From NCBI GenBank assembly GCA_026416955.1, contig JAOAEE010000065.1, positions 1 to 64,000 on the forward strand: a DNA stretch of 64,000 nucleotides, in the 5' to 3' direction. Made by a program: the position numbers and the translations under genes. Under the pieces are notes generated by a model. It was given only the letters and a program-made list of their open reading frames with translations. It made no database searches and had not been told where the DNA came from. Shown here in pieces: positions 24,529 to 34,390 of this stretch. The stretch's first letter is position 1. The number at the start of each line of letters is the position of its first letter. This stretch comes from Ignavibacteria bacterium. Its GTDB lineage: Bacteria; Bacteroidota; Ignavibacteria; Kapaibacteriales; UBA2268.

Positions 24529-26441
24529 TATTTATAACTCCTTATTGTTAGTGGCACATACTCGAAAGTAAGAGGTTCGATGTGACGAATTGGTTTGTTG
24601 CCAACCCCAGTGTATTCCCAAGCAGCAACGTGGCAAAAGTTCTCATCGTCTCTCTTTGCTTCACCATCTGGATACTGATGTTCTTCGCGAAAATGTCCAC
24701 CACAAGATTCGTTCCTTTCCAATGCATCCCAAAGCATAAGTTCTGCAAATTCAAGAAAGTCTGCAACCCGCAATGCTTTTTCTAAGACTATGTTTAAGTC
24801 TCCCTCTTCACCAACTACTGTTAAATTGTTCCAAAATTCTTCCCTCAGTTGGGGAACCAAATCAAGAGCTTTTTTCAATCCTTCTTCGTTTCTACTCATT
24901 CCACAATAATTCCACATAATTTTTCCAAGCTCTCGATGGAATTGAGTTGGAGTTTTTTTGCCTTTAATGGACATAATTTTATTAATTCTTTCTTTTACTT
25001 CTTCTTCGCATTTTTTAAATTCCGGATGGTCGGTAGTTACTTTTTCGAGTTTAGTAGTCGCAAAGTAGTGTCCAATAGTGTAGGGAAGGATGAAATATCC
25101 GTCTGCAAGACCTTGCATCAAGGCACTTGCACCTAATCGGTTTGCTCCGTGGTCGGAAAAGTTTGCTTCCCCAATCACGTGTAGGCCGGGTAGATTGCTC
25201 ATTAAGTTATAGTCTACCCAAAGTCCCCCCATTGTATAATGTGGTGCTGGGTAAATCATCATTGGTGTTTCATATGGGTTATCGCCTGTGATTCTTTCGT
25301 ACATTTCAAAAAGATTACCATATCTTTCTTCTATAACTTTTTTCCCCAATCTTTTAATAGCATCAGAAAAGTCCAAATAAACTCCATTGCCAGTTGGTCC
25401 AACTCCACGTCCCTCGTCGCATACTCTTTTTGCAGCCCGTGATGCAATGTCCCTAGGAGCAAGATTCCCATAACTTGGATACATTCTTTCAAGGAAATAA
25501 TCTCTTTCTTCTTCTGGAATATCGGTTGGTTTTCTTTTGTCACCTGGATTTTTGGGAACCCAAACACGACCATCGTTTCGCAAAGATTCGCTCATAAGTG
25601 TGAGTTTCGATTGATGTTCCCCACTTTGCGGAATGCAAGTTGGATGTATTTGTGTAAATGCAGGATTTGCAAAAAAAGCTCCACGCTTATAAGCGCGATA
25701 GGTTGCTGTTACATTGCATGCTTGTGCGTTTGTTGAAAGGAAAAACACATTAGAATATCCACCGGTAGCTAAAACCACAGCATCACCAACGAAAGATTCT
25801 ATTTTACCAGTGAGTAAATTTCTTGTTACAATTCCTCTTGCAATTCCATTTATAACTACTAAATCCAACATTTCTGTTCTTGTATGCAGGATAATGTTTT
25901 TAAGACCAACTTGTCGCATCATTGCTGAGTATGCTCCAAGAAGAAGTTGTTGACCAGTTTGACCTCTTGCATAAAAAGTTCTGGAAAGTTGAGCCCCACC
26001 AAAAGAACGGTTTGCCAAATAACCACTGTATTCTCTTGCGAAAGGTACTCCCTGTGCAACACATTGGTCGATAATATTGTTGCTTACTTGTGCTAATCTA
26101 TAGACATTGCTTTCACGTGCACGGAAATCTCCACCTTTCACAGTGTCGTAGAAAAGTCGCCATATACTATCACCATCGTTTGGATAATTTTTTGCAGCAT
26201 TGATACCTCCTTGGGCTGCAATGCTGTGTGCTCTTCGGGGACTGTCGTGATATGTAAAAACTTCGACTTGATATCCTAATTCAGCAAGTGAGGCCGCAGC
26301 GGATGCACCTGCAAGACCAGTTCCAATAACTAATATTTTGTATTTCCTTTTGTTAGCGGGGCTAACAAGTTTCATCTCGAAACGGTGTTTATCCCATTTT
26401 TCTGTAATATGACCAGAAGGTACTTTTCCATCAAGTATCAT
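24528..26441 (-). CDS. sdhA: succinate dehydrogenase/fumarate reductase, flavoprotein subunit
   Basis: Catalytic subunit that oxidises succinate to fumarate, or the reverse. It has 637 aa. The FAD dinucleotide fold GTGLAG is at 40-45, and the His that covalently binds FAD is His72 in [10 protein letters not shown]. Later motifs include the capping-domain [12 protein letters not shown] and [20 protein letters not shown]. It overlaps sdhC by four bases (ATGA) and sdhB by one, so the three are one translational unit. The extended length and sequence fit the Bacteroidetes form rather than the shorter proteobacterial SdhA. Confidence 0.96.
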   Translation of the reverse strand: MILDGKVPSGHITEKWDKHRFEMKLVSPANKRKYKILVIGTGLAGASAAASLAELGYQVEVFTYHDSPRRAHSIAAQGGINAAKNYPNDGDSIWRLFYDTVKGGDFRARESNVYRLAQVSNNIIDQCVAQGVPFAREYSGYLANRSFGGAQLSRTFYARGQTGQQLLLGAYSAMMRQVGLKNIILHTRTEMLDLVVINGIARGIVTRNLLTGKIESFVGDAVVLATGGYSNVFFLSTNAQACNVTATYRAYKRGAFFANPAFTQIHPTCIPQSGEHQSKLTLMSESLRNDGRVWVPKNPGDKRKPTDIPEEERDYFLERMYPSYGNLAPRDIASRAAKRVCDEGRGVGPTGNGVYLDFSDAIKRLGKKVIEERYGNLFEMYERITGDNPYETPMMIYPAPHYTMGGLWVDYNLMSNLPGLHVIGEANFSDHGANRLGASALMQGLADGYFILPYTIGHYFATTKLEKVTTDHPEFKKCEEEVKERINKIMSIKGKKTPTQFHRELGKIMWNYCGMSRNEEGLKKALDLVPQLREEFWNNLTVVGEEGDLNIVLEKALRVADFLEFAELMLWDALERNESCGGHFREEHQYPDGEAKRDDENFCHVAAWEYTGVGNKPIRHIEPLTFEYVPLTIRSYK

Positions 26442-27151
26442 ATTTTACCTCCTACCAAACCTAACAAAACAGAAATTGGTATTGAAACCAAACAAATTAC
26501 AATTATTATTGCAAGAGCTGTGCTACTTTTTTGAATTATTGGGAAATAATGCTTTTGGTTGTATCCTAAAGTTTGAAACATACTTTGAATGGCGTGGTCA
26601 AGATGAAAACCAACAATTACCACCCCAATAATGTAAATTATAGAAATCAAAGGATTTTTAAAACCAAGTACAACCATTTTGTAAACATCGAAGCGTTCTA
26701 ATAAAACATAGCTAACTGCATTATGTGGTTGGTAAAATTCGGGATAATAATGCTGGGGATTTGTTACTCTAATCGTAAAATGAAGCAAGTGGTAAACGAC
26801 AAATGCCAGAACCATTATTCCTGTCCATATCATTGTCCGTGATGAAAATTTTGCCTTTAAGTAGTTTTTCACAGCATATTTGGTTGGTTTTGCTCCCCAG
26901 TTTTCGAATTTTAATTTTATCGAAGTTACAATATGGAGAATGGCAGAAACTATTAAAATAATGCGTATAATCCAGAGTATTGGCCCAAGACTGTGAAGAA
27001 ACTGCGAATATGAGTTCAAAGTATCTTGCCCAAGATAAATAAGTAAGTTTCCAGCAGTATGGACAATTACATAAATAACCAAAATTGCACCAGTAATTGC
27101 CATAACTACTTTGCTTAGAATAGTAGAACGCAAGTAGTTAAGTAGCCCCAT
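26438..27151 (-). CDS. sdhC: succinate dehydrogenase cytochrome b subunit
   Basis: Single membrane anchor of the complex, expected to bind two hemes b and the quinone. Its 237 aa have five hydrophobic helices. Candidate heme-ligand His residues fall within or next to them (IVHTAGN, ILHIVTS, VYHLLHF, GFHLDHA). It leads sdhCAB, and no SdhD is present, as expected for the five-helix type. The upstream spacer carries a 15-bp direct repeat that may be regulatory. Confidence 0.92.
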   Translation of the reverse strand: MGLLNYLRSTILSKVVMAITGAILVIYVIVHTAGNLLIYLGQDTLNSYSQFLHSLGPILWIIRIILIVSAILHIVTSIKLKFENWGAKPTKYAVKNYLKAKFSSRTMIWTGIMVLAFVVYHLLHFTIRVTNPQHYYPEFYQPHNAVSYVLLERFDVYKMVVLGFKNPLISIIYIIGVVIVGFHLDHAIQSMFQTLGYNQKHYFPIIQKSSTALAIIIVICLVSIPISVLLGLVGGKI

Positions 27152-27454
27152 ATAACCTCGATGTTTTGTTTAACAAATGAAGATTATTTTTGTTCAAAAG
27201 TTCTAATTTATTGAAAAAAATTGAATAATTTTCTTCATCTACAAATTGAATAATTTTTGAGAAGGGATTTTGTTTTTTGTATTAGCTTTTGTTGTATTGT
27301 TACAAAAAAAGAAAGTAAATGGAAATTGGGTTGTTTTATTTCTTTAATTAATTTTTGCTATTAAATAGAAATTATGTTGGCCAAGTGAGATATTTACAAT
27401 CTTTATTTTGATTGATATTGTTATTGTATACTAATTTTTTAACTAAATTATCCT
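27152..27454. other. 303-bp spacer upstream of sdhC, with a direct repeat
   Basis: No gene is visible. AAATTGAATAATTTT occurs twice in direct orientation, at 27218-27232 and 27243-27257, 25 bases apart start to start and about 70-105 bases before the sdhC ATG. This position suits a regulator binding upstream of the sdhCAB promoter. No clear promoter box was found. Confidence 0.4.
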
Positions 27455-28543
27455 CTACAAAGAAATTTTCATTGCTGGTATTTGAAGGATTTTATAATTT
27501 CTTTGTCGAATTTTCTTATTAATCTTTCGAACTAAGTCTAAAAAGATTTTTCTTTGGTTTTCGGCTTCTTCTCGGAAAACTACGGGTATGCCAGAATCGT
27601 TGGATTCCCGAGTGAGAATTTCAAATGGCACTTCCCCAAGAAAGTCGACCCCCAGCTCCTCGCTGACTCTTTTGCCACCACCTTCTCCGAAAATGTAATA
27701 TTTTTTATCTGGGAGGTCGGGGGGAATGAAATAACTCATATTTTCAACCACACCTAGAATTTCTACATTCACTTTTCTGAACATTGCGATACTTCTTCTT
27801 ACATCTGCAACTGCAATTTCCTGTGGAGTTGTAACAACTATTGCACCAGTAAGTGGAATTTTTTGAGTTAAGGTAAGTTGAACATCGCCAGTGCCCGGAG
27901 GTAGGTCGAATACCAAATAATCGAGTTCTCCCCATTCTAATTGTTCAAATAACATAGAGAAATAGCCTGCAAGTAACGGACCACGCACAATTGCTGCTTC
28001 ATTTTTTTGCAATATCATTCCCATTGAAGCGACTTTTATTCCATATTTTTCCAATGGATAAGCCATAGTGGTTCCATCGGGCATCTCTACGACTTGGAAT
28101 GGTTGTTCATCAAGTCCAAACATAGTAGGTTGGCTTGGACCATAAACATCCCCATCGAGTATACCTACTTTTGCACCAGTTAAAGAAAGAGCGGCAGTAA
28201 GATTAGCAGCAATTGAAGACTTTCCAACGCCACCTTTACCCGAAGCAACAGCAATAATGTTCTTTACTTGTTTTAAAACCTTCCTTTTTGATAAGTCGTA
28301 CATTCTTTCTGCGATATTGACTTCGACTTCAATCGTTGGATACAAACTTGTAATCGCGTCGTTAATCTTTCGCGTTATCTCTTCGTAAATAGTAAATATT
28401 GGTTGAACGAGTTCGATGTATACTTTAATAGTATTATTTTCGATTGTAACTTCTTTAATAGAGTTTAAATCTGCAAGATTTTTTCCTAAGTCGGGGTCTT
28501 CGATTTTTGATATTTTGTTTAAAATTTCGATTTTGTCTATCAT
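27455..28543 (-). CDS. Mrp/NBP35-family ATP-binding protein (Fe-S cluster carrier)
   Basis: P-loop ATPase that carries and delivers iron-sulfur clusters in the cytosol. Its 362 aa start with a MIP18/DUF59 domain (about 1-90). The deviant Walker A GKGGVGKS follows at 102-109, with the family motifs DGDVYGPS, GPLLAGY and DLPPGTGDVQLT. The CxxC pair found in many Mrp proteins is replaced by SYFIPPDLPDKKY, a form I associate with Bacteroidetes relatives. Lying upstream of sdhCAB, a complex with three Fe-S clusters, it may help maturation, though a 303-bp spacer separates them. Confidence 0.92.
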   Translation of the reverse strand: MIDKIEILNKISKIEDPDLGKNLADLNSIKEVTIENNTIKVYIELVQPIFTIYEEITRKINDAITSLYPTIEVEVNIAERMYDLSKRKVLKQVKNIIAVASGKGGVGKSSIAANLTAALSLTGAKVGILDGDVYGPSQPTMFGLDEQPFQVVEMPDGTTMAYPLEKYGIKVASMGMILQKNEAAIVRGPLLAGYFSMLFEQLEWGELDYLVFDLPPGTGDVQLTLTQKIPLTGAIVVTTPQEIAVADVRRSIAMFRKVNVEILGVVENMSYFIPPDLPDKKYYIFGEGGGKRVSEELGVDFLGEVPFEILTRESNDSGIPVVFREEAENQRKIFLDLVRKINKKIRQRNYKILQIPAMKISL

Positions 28544-28663
28544 TTAAAACTCCAAGAATTAAAAATTTGAAAACGATGTTATTAAGACCATATTTTTATT
28601 AAACCTTTTAAAGGTTATTTTTTCTAATAAGTGTGGTTTTTATTAAATATAAAAGGAGTGATT

Positions 28664-29239
28664 ATGAAAAAGCTGTTTTGGATTTTTTCTGTACTAGCGA
28701 TTTTTCAATTACAATCGCACTTGTTATTCAGTCAAAAGAATGGTTTGGGTATGAATAACCAAGGTAATAGGAATAGCTGCAAGTTTGTTGATTCTAATGG
28801 AGATGGAATTCGCGATAATTTCATTGATTTGAATAAGGATGGTCGATGTGATTTCGGTAAAGGAGTGGGAAAAGGTAAAGGTTACGAACGGGGGAAAAAC
28901 TTGGGCAAGGGTAATGGTATTTGCTTGAGAAATTTTACTGATGCAAACAACGATGGAGTTTGTGATAATTATCAAAATAAAGTGTTCCTTTCTAAGCCTT
29001 ACCCAAATCCATTTTCGAGCAACACTAATTTTGAGTTAACAATTCCTAAAAGTGGCGAAGTAATAATTACACTAAGTGATTTGATGGGAAATGTTGTAAA
29101 GACAATTTTCCAAGGGAATTTAGAAAAGGGAACACACAAATTCACTTTGAATTCCCAAAACTTAACTCCCGGAAGATATATTTTAGTGGCAAAATTCGAT
29201 GGGAACACTGTTTCTAAACAAGTGCATTTTAAACCTTAA
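28664..29239 (+). CDS. small T9SS-exported protein with calcium-type loops
   Basis: 191 aa from the ATG at 28664, preceded by AAAGGAG; a longer TTG start is unlikely. A signal peptide (MKKLFWIFSVLAIFQ) is followed by Asp/Asn-rich loops, such as DSNGDGIRD, DLNKDGRCD and DANNDGVCD, that match DxNxDGxxD calcium-binding loops of the dockerin/thrombospondin-3 kind. A Gly/Lys-rich stretch (KGKGYERGKN) lies between them. A type IX secretion sorting domain covers about 115-191 (YPNPF to TPGRYILVAKFDG). The role is unknown; calcium binding at the cell surface is inferred. An intrinsic terminator follows at 29260. Confidence 0.82.
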   Translation: MKKLFWIFSVLAIFQLQSHLLFSQKNGLGMNNQGNRNSCKFVDSNGDGIRDNFIDLNKDGRCDFGKGVGKGKGYERGKNLGKGNGICLRNFTDANNDGVCDNYQNKVFLSKPYPNPFSSNTNFELTIPKSGEVIITLSDLMGNVVKTIFQGNLEKGTHKFTLNSQNLTPGRYILVAKFDGNTVSKQVHFKP

Positions 29240-29259
29240 TGAAAAAATTTGAATATTTT

Positions 29260-29293
29260 GGCTGTTCCTTTCTATTTGGAACAGCCTTTTTTT
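29260..29293 (+). terminator. intrinsic terminator
   Basis: GGCTGTTCC (29260-29268) pairs with GGAACAGCC (29278-29286), with a 9-base loop and then seven T residues. It ends the small T9SS protein's transcript 21 bases after the stop. Confidence 0.88.
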
Positions 29294-29309
29294 ATAATTT
29301 TACTTTTGT

Positions 29310-30185
29310 ATGAGTATCAAAAGAGTAAAAAGTTTAAACAAGACACAAGTAGCAATAAGTTCTTTTTTTATTGCTATTTTCCTAACTCTTTTTAAAGGAA
29401 CAGTTGGTTTGCTTACCGGAAGTTTAGGTATTATTTCCGAAGCAATTCATTCAGCAATGGATATGTTCGCAGCTGGAATTACTGTTTTTTCGGTAAATTT
29501 TGCTTCCAAACCACCAGATGAAAGGCATAATTTTGGGCACGGAAAAATTGAAAATGTTTCTGCATTGATAGAAGCTTTCCTTTTACTTTTGACTTGTGTT
29601 TGGGTCGTCTGGGAGGCTTACGAAAGGCTTTCAGGTAAGCAAGTTTACGTTGTTGTTAATTTTTGGAGTTTTTTTGTAATTCTTTTTGCAATCTTTGTCG
29701 ATGTTAATAGAGCAAGGATATTGAAAAAGGCAGCTGTTGAACATAATAGTCAAGCACTCGAAGCCGATGCACTACATTTTTCATCTGATATTCTTACTTC
29801 TTGTGTGGTGCTTTTGGGTTTGATTTTTACATTGTTGAAAATACCAATCGCCGATGCAATTGCAGGAATAATTGTTTCTTTGGTAGTTCTTTATCTTGCC
29901 CTAAAGCTTGCATACAATGCTGTTAATCTTCTTTTGGATAGTGCACCCTTTTCAAAAGGGAATATTGTAAAAATTGTTTCGCAAATCCCCGAAGTTCGCG
30001 CTGTCCACGATGTAAGAATTCGTACCTCTGGTTCTACAATTTTTGTGGATATGAATATCCATCTCGACCCAAATTTATCCATAGAAGATGCACACAATAT
30101 TTCTCATAAAGTTGAAGAAGAGATTAAAAAAGAGTTTTCTAATTGTCAAATTCATATACATCAAGAACCCGAAACTCATCATTAA
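29310..30185 (+). CDS. cation diffusion facilitator family transporter
   Basis: Inner-membrane antiporter that removes divalent metals such as Zn(II), Fe(II) or Cd(II) in exchange for protons. There are 291 aa with six membrane helices. The transport-site pair His47/Asp51 lies in helix 2 (SEAIHSAMD), and a second HxxxD occurs in helix 5 (DALHFSSDIL). HNFGHGKIE follows helix 2, as in the family. The cytoplasmic C-terminal domain is His-rich at its end (IHIHQEPETHH), fitting metal sensing. The His/Asp site A suggests zinc or cadmium over manganese. The ATG begins two bases after TACTTTTG (29301-29308), too close for a normal leader, so its promoter is unclear. Confidence 0.93.
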   Translation: MSIKRVKSLNKTQVAISSFFIAIFLTLFKGTVGLLTGSLGIISEAIHSAMDMFAAGITVFSVNFASKPPDERHNFGHGKIENVSALIEAFLLLLTCVWVVWEAYERLSGKQVYVVVNFWSFFVILFAIFVDVNRARILKKAAVEHNSQALEADALHFSSDILTSCVVLLGLIFTLLKIPIADAIAGIIVSLVVLYLALKLAYNAVNLLLDSAPFSKGNIVKIVSQIPEVRAVHDVRIRTSGSTIFVDMNIHLDPNLSIEDAHNISHKVEEEIKKEFSNCQIHIHQEPETHH

Positions 30186-30199
30186 AGGAATGGAATTAT

Positions 30200-30820
30200 A
30201 TGAAAAGAATTTTCATTGGTGTTTTTTTTGTGTCTATTGCTTTATTATTTGCTGAAAATAATTCGAACGAAGGGTTGAATGTTATTAAATCCAAAAATGG
30301 TTTTGTTTTTGTTTTCAACGATTCTTCTGAGAGTTTTAAAATAGAGATTAAAGGTAAAAAATTTGTCGATGTTGAACCAGAAGAATTAATTTTTTCTATC
30401 GATGGCCAAATAGTTCAATTTACTATTGTTCCTGTTAAAGAATTTTTTAAAAATGACTTAACTTTGGACACATTGTTGCAACATTTTGAATTCGAAAAAA
30501 AATATATTTCAAATATTACCAATTCAGACTTACAAAATTTGAAACCAAAATTATTGAAATCTAAAACAGGTAGAAAAGTTTGTTTTTGGGAATTGAATAG
30601 AAATACTTCTTACTTAGATACCTCTTCGGAAAATGTTACAAAGCAAATATTTGCCTCAACGAATACGTATAAGTATGTAATATTAATTTCTTCACCACTA
30701 ACAAAAAGAAATGATTTCAAAAAAAGTAAAAATAGATTAATCAATTCCTTGCTAGATTTACAAAGAACACAGGGAATGTTTAATCTTGATTTAATAAGAG
30801 AATCATTAAAAAGAGACTAA
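30200..30820 (+). CDS. exported protein of unknown function
   Basis: 206 aa from the ATG at 30200; the longer frame starting at 30143 would lie inside the transporter gene. A signal peptide (MKRIFIGVFFVSIALLFA) leads to a mainly polar mature protein with no Cys and no motif I recognise. It begins 14 bases after the cation transporter and may share its transcript. A TPR protein follows 88 bases later. No functional call is made. Confidence 0.65.
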   Translation: MKRIFIGVFFVSIALLFAENNSNEGLNVIKSKNGFVFVFNDSSESFKIEIKGKKFVDVEPEELIFSIDGQIVQFTIVPVKEFFKNDLTLDTLLQHFEFEKKYISNITNSDLQNLKPKLLKSKTGRKVCFWELNRNTSYLDTSSENVTKQIFASTNTYKYVILISSPLTKRNDFKKSKNRLINSLLDLQRTQGMFNLDLIRESLKRD

Positions 30821-30908
30821 ATTTTCATTAAAATAATAATAATCTCGTCTACATATTTTATTAATTTTTTTTAAATATTTTTGTCTTTTAAAATAACTTT
30901 ACAAAAAA

Positions 30909-32393
30909 ATGGAATTTTGGTCTTACGACGATGATGAATACTTCGATGATGAAGACGACGGCGAAAATCAGCCGCCTATAGATAAATCATATATTCGCTC
31001 TTTTGATAAGTGGCACGATTCCAAAAAGAGCTCTGGTAGTGATTTTTCAATAGAAGATTTGAATGAAATCGAACGAGTTCTTGAATACTGTATTGAAAAT
31101 GGATATTTTAAGTCTGCTTTAAAGTATTGCGATACACTTTTGGAGTATAATCCAATATCGAATGAACTGTTGGCAATGCGAGGTTACATTTTGTTGAACC
31201 TTAAAGATTTTCCAAACGCTATTTCATCTTTGCAACAAGCATTACTTATTAATCCGAATGATACAGAAGCCTTAATGAATCTAAGTTTAACTTACTACAA
31301 TAGTGGCGACTACGAAAAGTCCTTGAAAACTTTAGACAAACTTCTTTCGATTGAACCAAGTGATTACGCATTATATAATAAAGGAATAATTCTTCAATCC
31401 TACCAAAAATATGATGAAGCGTTGGACATTTTTAAAACTTTACTCAATTCAGATGAGTATCGTTCCGAAGCCTTGCAAGAAATTTCCCATATTCTTTTTC
31501 TCCAAGGTAAGTTTGAAGAAAGTTTGGAAATAAATATTCAAGCAATAGAAACTGAACCGAACGATTATTGGCTTTGGTTCAACCTTGGTCTTTGCTATCT
31601 TGAATTGGGGCGATTTTATAAAGCAATCGACGCATTTAAAAATTCTATTTCGATTTATCCAGGTTTTGAATATTCATATTTATATTTAGGCTGGGCATAT
31701 TCTAATTTAGGTAGATACAAACAGGCAATACATTCTTTCCTTCAATATTGTGGAGGAAATTACGATAAATATGTTTACTTCGAAATAGCAAATTTACTTG
31801 GAGATTTAGGATTTTACAAACCAGCAATTCGTTTTTACAAAGAAATTGTCGATAAGGAATTTACATTTGCCCCAGCACACATAGGTTTAGCCCTTTGTTA
31901 TAAATATCTTGGGAACGATAGATTGGCAGAAGAGCATTTTAAGTTGGGTGTTTCGCTCGACCCGAAAAATTCAGAATTTTGGTTGATGGCTATTAAATTT
32001 TTGATAGAAATTAAGAAAATTGGAAAAGCATTTTCGATGTTTTCTAATGCTTTAATGAACAATCCAAAAAACGAGGAATTGTTGTTAAACTTTCATATCT
32101 ATGTCTTTAAGTATAAAAGATTTACCGAAGGAATAGAAATTTTGGAAAATTTAAAACCATTGGTTCCTAATAATCCAACTATTTTGTTTTATCTTGGTGA
32201 ATTTTATGCTAGAATGGGCCAAATGAATAAAGCAATTGAATACTTTTCCGAAAGTATTAATATGAATCAAAGTTTTTACCAACGCTTAAAATCTGTTTTG
32301 CATTTAATTGTGAAAAAAAAGGACTTTTCTCATTTCGAGAAAATGTTAAATTTGAAATTGTCGGCCCAAGAAATTAAGTTCAATAAGACTTAG
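30909..32393 (+). CDS. tetratricopeptide repeat protein
   Basis: 494 aa with no signal peptide, so probably cytosolic. The N-terminus is very acidic (YDDDEYFDDEDDGE) and is followed by about ten or eleven TPR units from about residue 65 to 480. These show the usual W/L-x2-G/L-x2-Y and A/S-x3-F spacing, for example LWFNLGLCYLELGRFYKAID. Such proteins are protein-binding scaffolds; the partner is unknown. Its 3' end overlaps that of the convergent L,D-transpeptidase gene by four bases, and no terminator is visible there. Confidence 0.85.
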   Translation: MEFWSYDDDEYFDDEDDGENQPPIDKSYIRSFDKWHDSKKSSGSDFSIEDLNEIERVLEYCIENGYFKSALKYCDTLLEYNPISNELLAMRGYILLNLKDFPNAISSLQQALLINPNDTEALMNLSLTYYNSGDYEKSLKTLDKLLSIEPSDYALYNKGIILQSYQKYDEALDIFKTLLNSDEYRSEALQEISHILFLQGKFEESLEINIQAIETEPNDYWLWFNLGLCYLELGRFYKAIDAFKNSISIYPGFEYSYLYLGWAYSNLGRYKQAIHSFLQYCGGNYDKYVYFEIANLLGDLGFYKPAIRFYKEIVDKEFTFAPAHIGLALCYKYLGNDRLAEEHFKLGVSLDPKNSEFWLMAIKFLIEIKKIGKAFSMFSNALMNNPKNEELLLNFHIYVFKYKRFTEGIEILENLKPLVPNNPTILFYLGEFYARMGQMNKAIEYFSESINMNQSFYQRLKSVLHLIVKKKDFSHFEKMLNLKLSAQEIKFNKT

Positions 32394-33373
32394 TCTTTCT
32401 TATCATTTCCTAATTGTTTTTTATCAGTTGTTTTCCTTTTTAATGATTTGGATGGGGTTAATCGTATATCCTTTGGAAGTATTCCACGGGCAATAAGAGT
32501 ATCCAAGGCAAATTCATATCTTTTTCTTTCCTTCGCGGAGAGAGTACCTCTTAAATCTGGGGGTATGTGAATAATAGGAATTAATGCTTCTTCAAATTCA
32601 AGTGGTTCTAAAGGAAGGTTGGAAATAATATCGAAATTGGAGCTAAGTTGAAGCCATTTTTTTTCCTTAGCTTTAAAATTATAGAAATCAATGATGATAA
32701 CTGGTGTTCCAGACATTGGAATAAATTTTCCATTGGAGTCTTTCTTAGGTCCTTCCCCCCAATGGAAGAGCCATTCTGCATCGTCTTTGAATTGCCTAAT
32801 GCACATATGAGAAGCTGGATAACCTGGCATATCAAATTGATGGAACGCCATACCAGTTAATCTATGAAAATTCCAAGTAAAAGGCATTATCCAATTTTCA
32901 TTAAATGAAGAACGTCGAAGACGTTGTTTCCATTGCAAAGCATATCTTCCTGGGTAGGTTGGAGTTGATATTTTACCAGAATTCATTGCAGAAAACCGGA
33001 CAAGAATACCATTTTCATAACAAGCATATGCTTGATAAATATTGGATACTATGATTAATTTTGGAATATTTTTAGCTGATTCATAAAATTGAGGGAATAC
33101 AGAATAAGCCCGCAAGTCTTCAATAAAAGTATCGGGTACAATTATTGGTTGGTTAATCCGAAAATATCGCAATTCTTTACGGTTGAGAGTAGTAATAACT
33201 CTGTACTTAATTTTATCTTTTGAAGGTAAAAAATCTTTTAGGAATTTGTTGAGTTCACTGGATTTTTTAAACTGTACAGTACGGTAATTAATTTTTGGGA
33301 AAGAATTTGTAACTTGGGCAAAGGCATTGTTTATTATGCAAAAGAAGATTACAAAAAATAATATTGTTTTCAT
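32390..33373 (-). CDS. exported L,D-transpeptidase (YkuD family)
   Basis: Periplasmic enzyme expected to form 3-3 peptidoglycan crosslinks or attach proteins to peptidoglycan. Its 327 aa start with a signal peptide (MKTILFFVIFFCIINNAFAQ). The YkuD core includes FHQFD then SHMCIRQ, with catalytic Cys191; the usual motif is SHGCIRL, so the Gly is Met here. A partner His precedes it. The C-terminal 80 residues are Lys/Arg-rich. It is the last gene of a minus-strand run with the M29-like peptidase, MFS carrier, YfhO-like protein and methyltransferase, with short gaps of 5-25 bases. Confidence 0.85.
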   Translation of the reverse strand: MKTILFFVIFFCIINNAFAQVTNSFPKINYRTVQFKKSSELNKFLKDFLPSKDKIKYRVITTLNRKELRYFRINQPIIVPDTFIEDLRAYSVFPQFYESAKNIPKLIIVSNIYQAYACYENGILVRFSAMNSGKISTPTYPGRYALQWKQRLRRSSFNENWIMPFTWNFHRLTGMAFHQFDMPGYPASHMCIRQFKDDAEWLFHWGEGPKKDSNGKFIPMSGTPVIIIDFYNFKAKEKKWLQLSSNFDIISNLPLEPLEFEEALIPIIHIPPDLRGTLSAKERKRYEFALDTLIARGILPKDIRLTPSKSLKRKTTDKKQLGNDKKD

Positions 33374-33398
33374 AAAAGTTTTTTGGGAGTAGATTTTT

Positions 33399-34385
33399 TT
33401 ATAAAAGTAACTTTCCTTCTTTCATTATCATATTATCGTCGAAAAAAACAGTAGGTTTTGTAACTATACCATCAATATGTCCTTTTGCTTTGATTTTACC
33501 ACCCATTGTTAAGTTGTTCCCAAAAGCAATATGAATAGTTCCCAAGACTTTTTCATCTTCGAGTATGCTACCGGTAATAATAGCCTTGTAATTTGTACCA
33601 ATTCCGAATTCACCAATTGCAAATGCTTCGTGTCCAATACTTTTAAGCATATCATAAAGTTGTTTTGCTTCTTCATCCCCTTCAAAATCTACCCCGTACC
33701 CATCTTCAACCGTAACTTTAACTGGATTTTTAAGTTTACCAATACCCGCAATCGAGCCATCGAAAACTATTACACCATTGCTTTGTTTTTCCCAAGGTGC
33801 TAAATAAACTTCGCCCGAAGGTAAATTCCCATACTCACCAATATTTCGAAGAATACCAGTGCTTTTGATTATTTGCCTACCTTTTATTGGTAGAATGATA
33901 TCGGTACCAAGTTCTGTCGTAACTCGAATTGTTGATACATTTTGAAGCCTTTTTGCCACTTTTTCCGAAGTTTCGAGTATTTTGTTGGGGTCTGCACTTA
34001 GGCATCTTAGCATTGTGTCTGGTGTTATTCCTGGCATAGTTGCGATTCTTACACCGAGTTTTGATGCCTCTCTTCTAGCATTAGTATGGGTGATTGATTT
34101 ACTCGTTGGTGCTACAACAACATCGACTTCTTGCATTAGGGTAGCGATTTGTTCTGGAGGTTCTTGACCATTTACTTCCCGTGGCTTGATTTCGCAATAG
34201 AAAGCCTCGGAAGATACTTGTTTTCCAACCTCAAAAAAAATTAGACCTATTTCGCGTAAAGGTTCATCCGAAAGAACAAGTAGTGTTTCGACAGAAGTTA
34301 CACCAAGATAGTCTTGCAAAGCGATTCGAGCAGCATCGTGCAATGTCAAGAGCTTCTCTTCCTCTTTTTTCTTCTTTTTTGGCAT
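33399..34385 (-). CDS. M29-like aminopeptidase (AmpS/leucyl aminopeptidase type)
   Basis: Probable metal-dependent aminopeptidase, cytosolic. It has 328 aa after a Lys-rich start (MPKKKKKEEEK). The family-like C-terminal part has metal-site candidates in IGEFGIGTN, IHIAFGNN and GHIDG, with an earlier VDFEGDEEA. The N-terminal half has the Rossmann-like pattern of this family (VDVVVAPTSKSITHTNARREA). Related ring-opening dioxygenases (NicX type) share the fold, so the substrate is not certain. It starts five bases after the MFS gene, suggesting that the carrier imports a peptide or amino-acid derivative for this enzyme; that link is inference. Confidence 0.75.
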   Translation of the reverse strand: MPKKKKKEEEKLLTLHDAARIALQDYLGVTSVETLLVLSDEPLREIGLIFFEVGKQVSSEAFYCEIKPREVNGQEPPEQIATLMQEVDVVVAPTSKSITHTNARREASKLGVRIATMPGITPDTMLRCLSADPNKILETSEKVAKRLQNVSTIRVTTELGTDIILPIKGRQIIKSTGILRNIGEYGNLPSGEVYLAPWEKQSNGVIVFDGSIAGIGKLKNPVKVTVEDGYGVDFEGDEEAKQLYDMLKSIGHEAFAIGEFGIGTNYKAIITGSILEDEKVLGTIHIAFGNNLTMGGKIKAKGHIDGIVTKPTVFFDDNMIMKEGKLLL

Positions 34386-34390
34386 AATAT

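Noticed and set aside
29301..29308. TACTTTTG as promoter of the cation transporter
   Set aside because: It ends one base before the ATG, too close for a start site upstream of the codon; it is likely part of the T-rich tail of the terminator.
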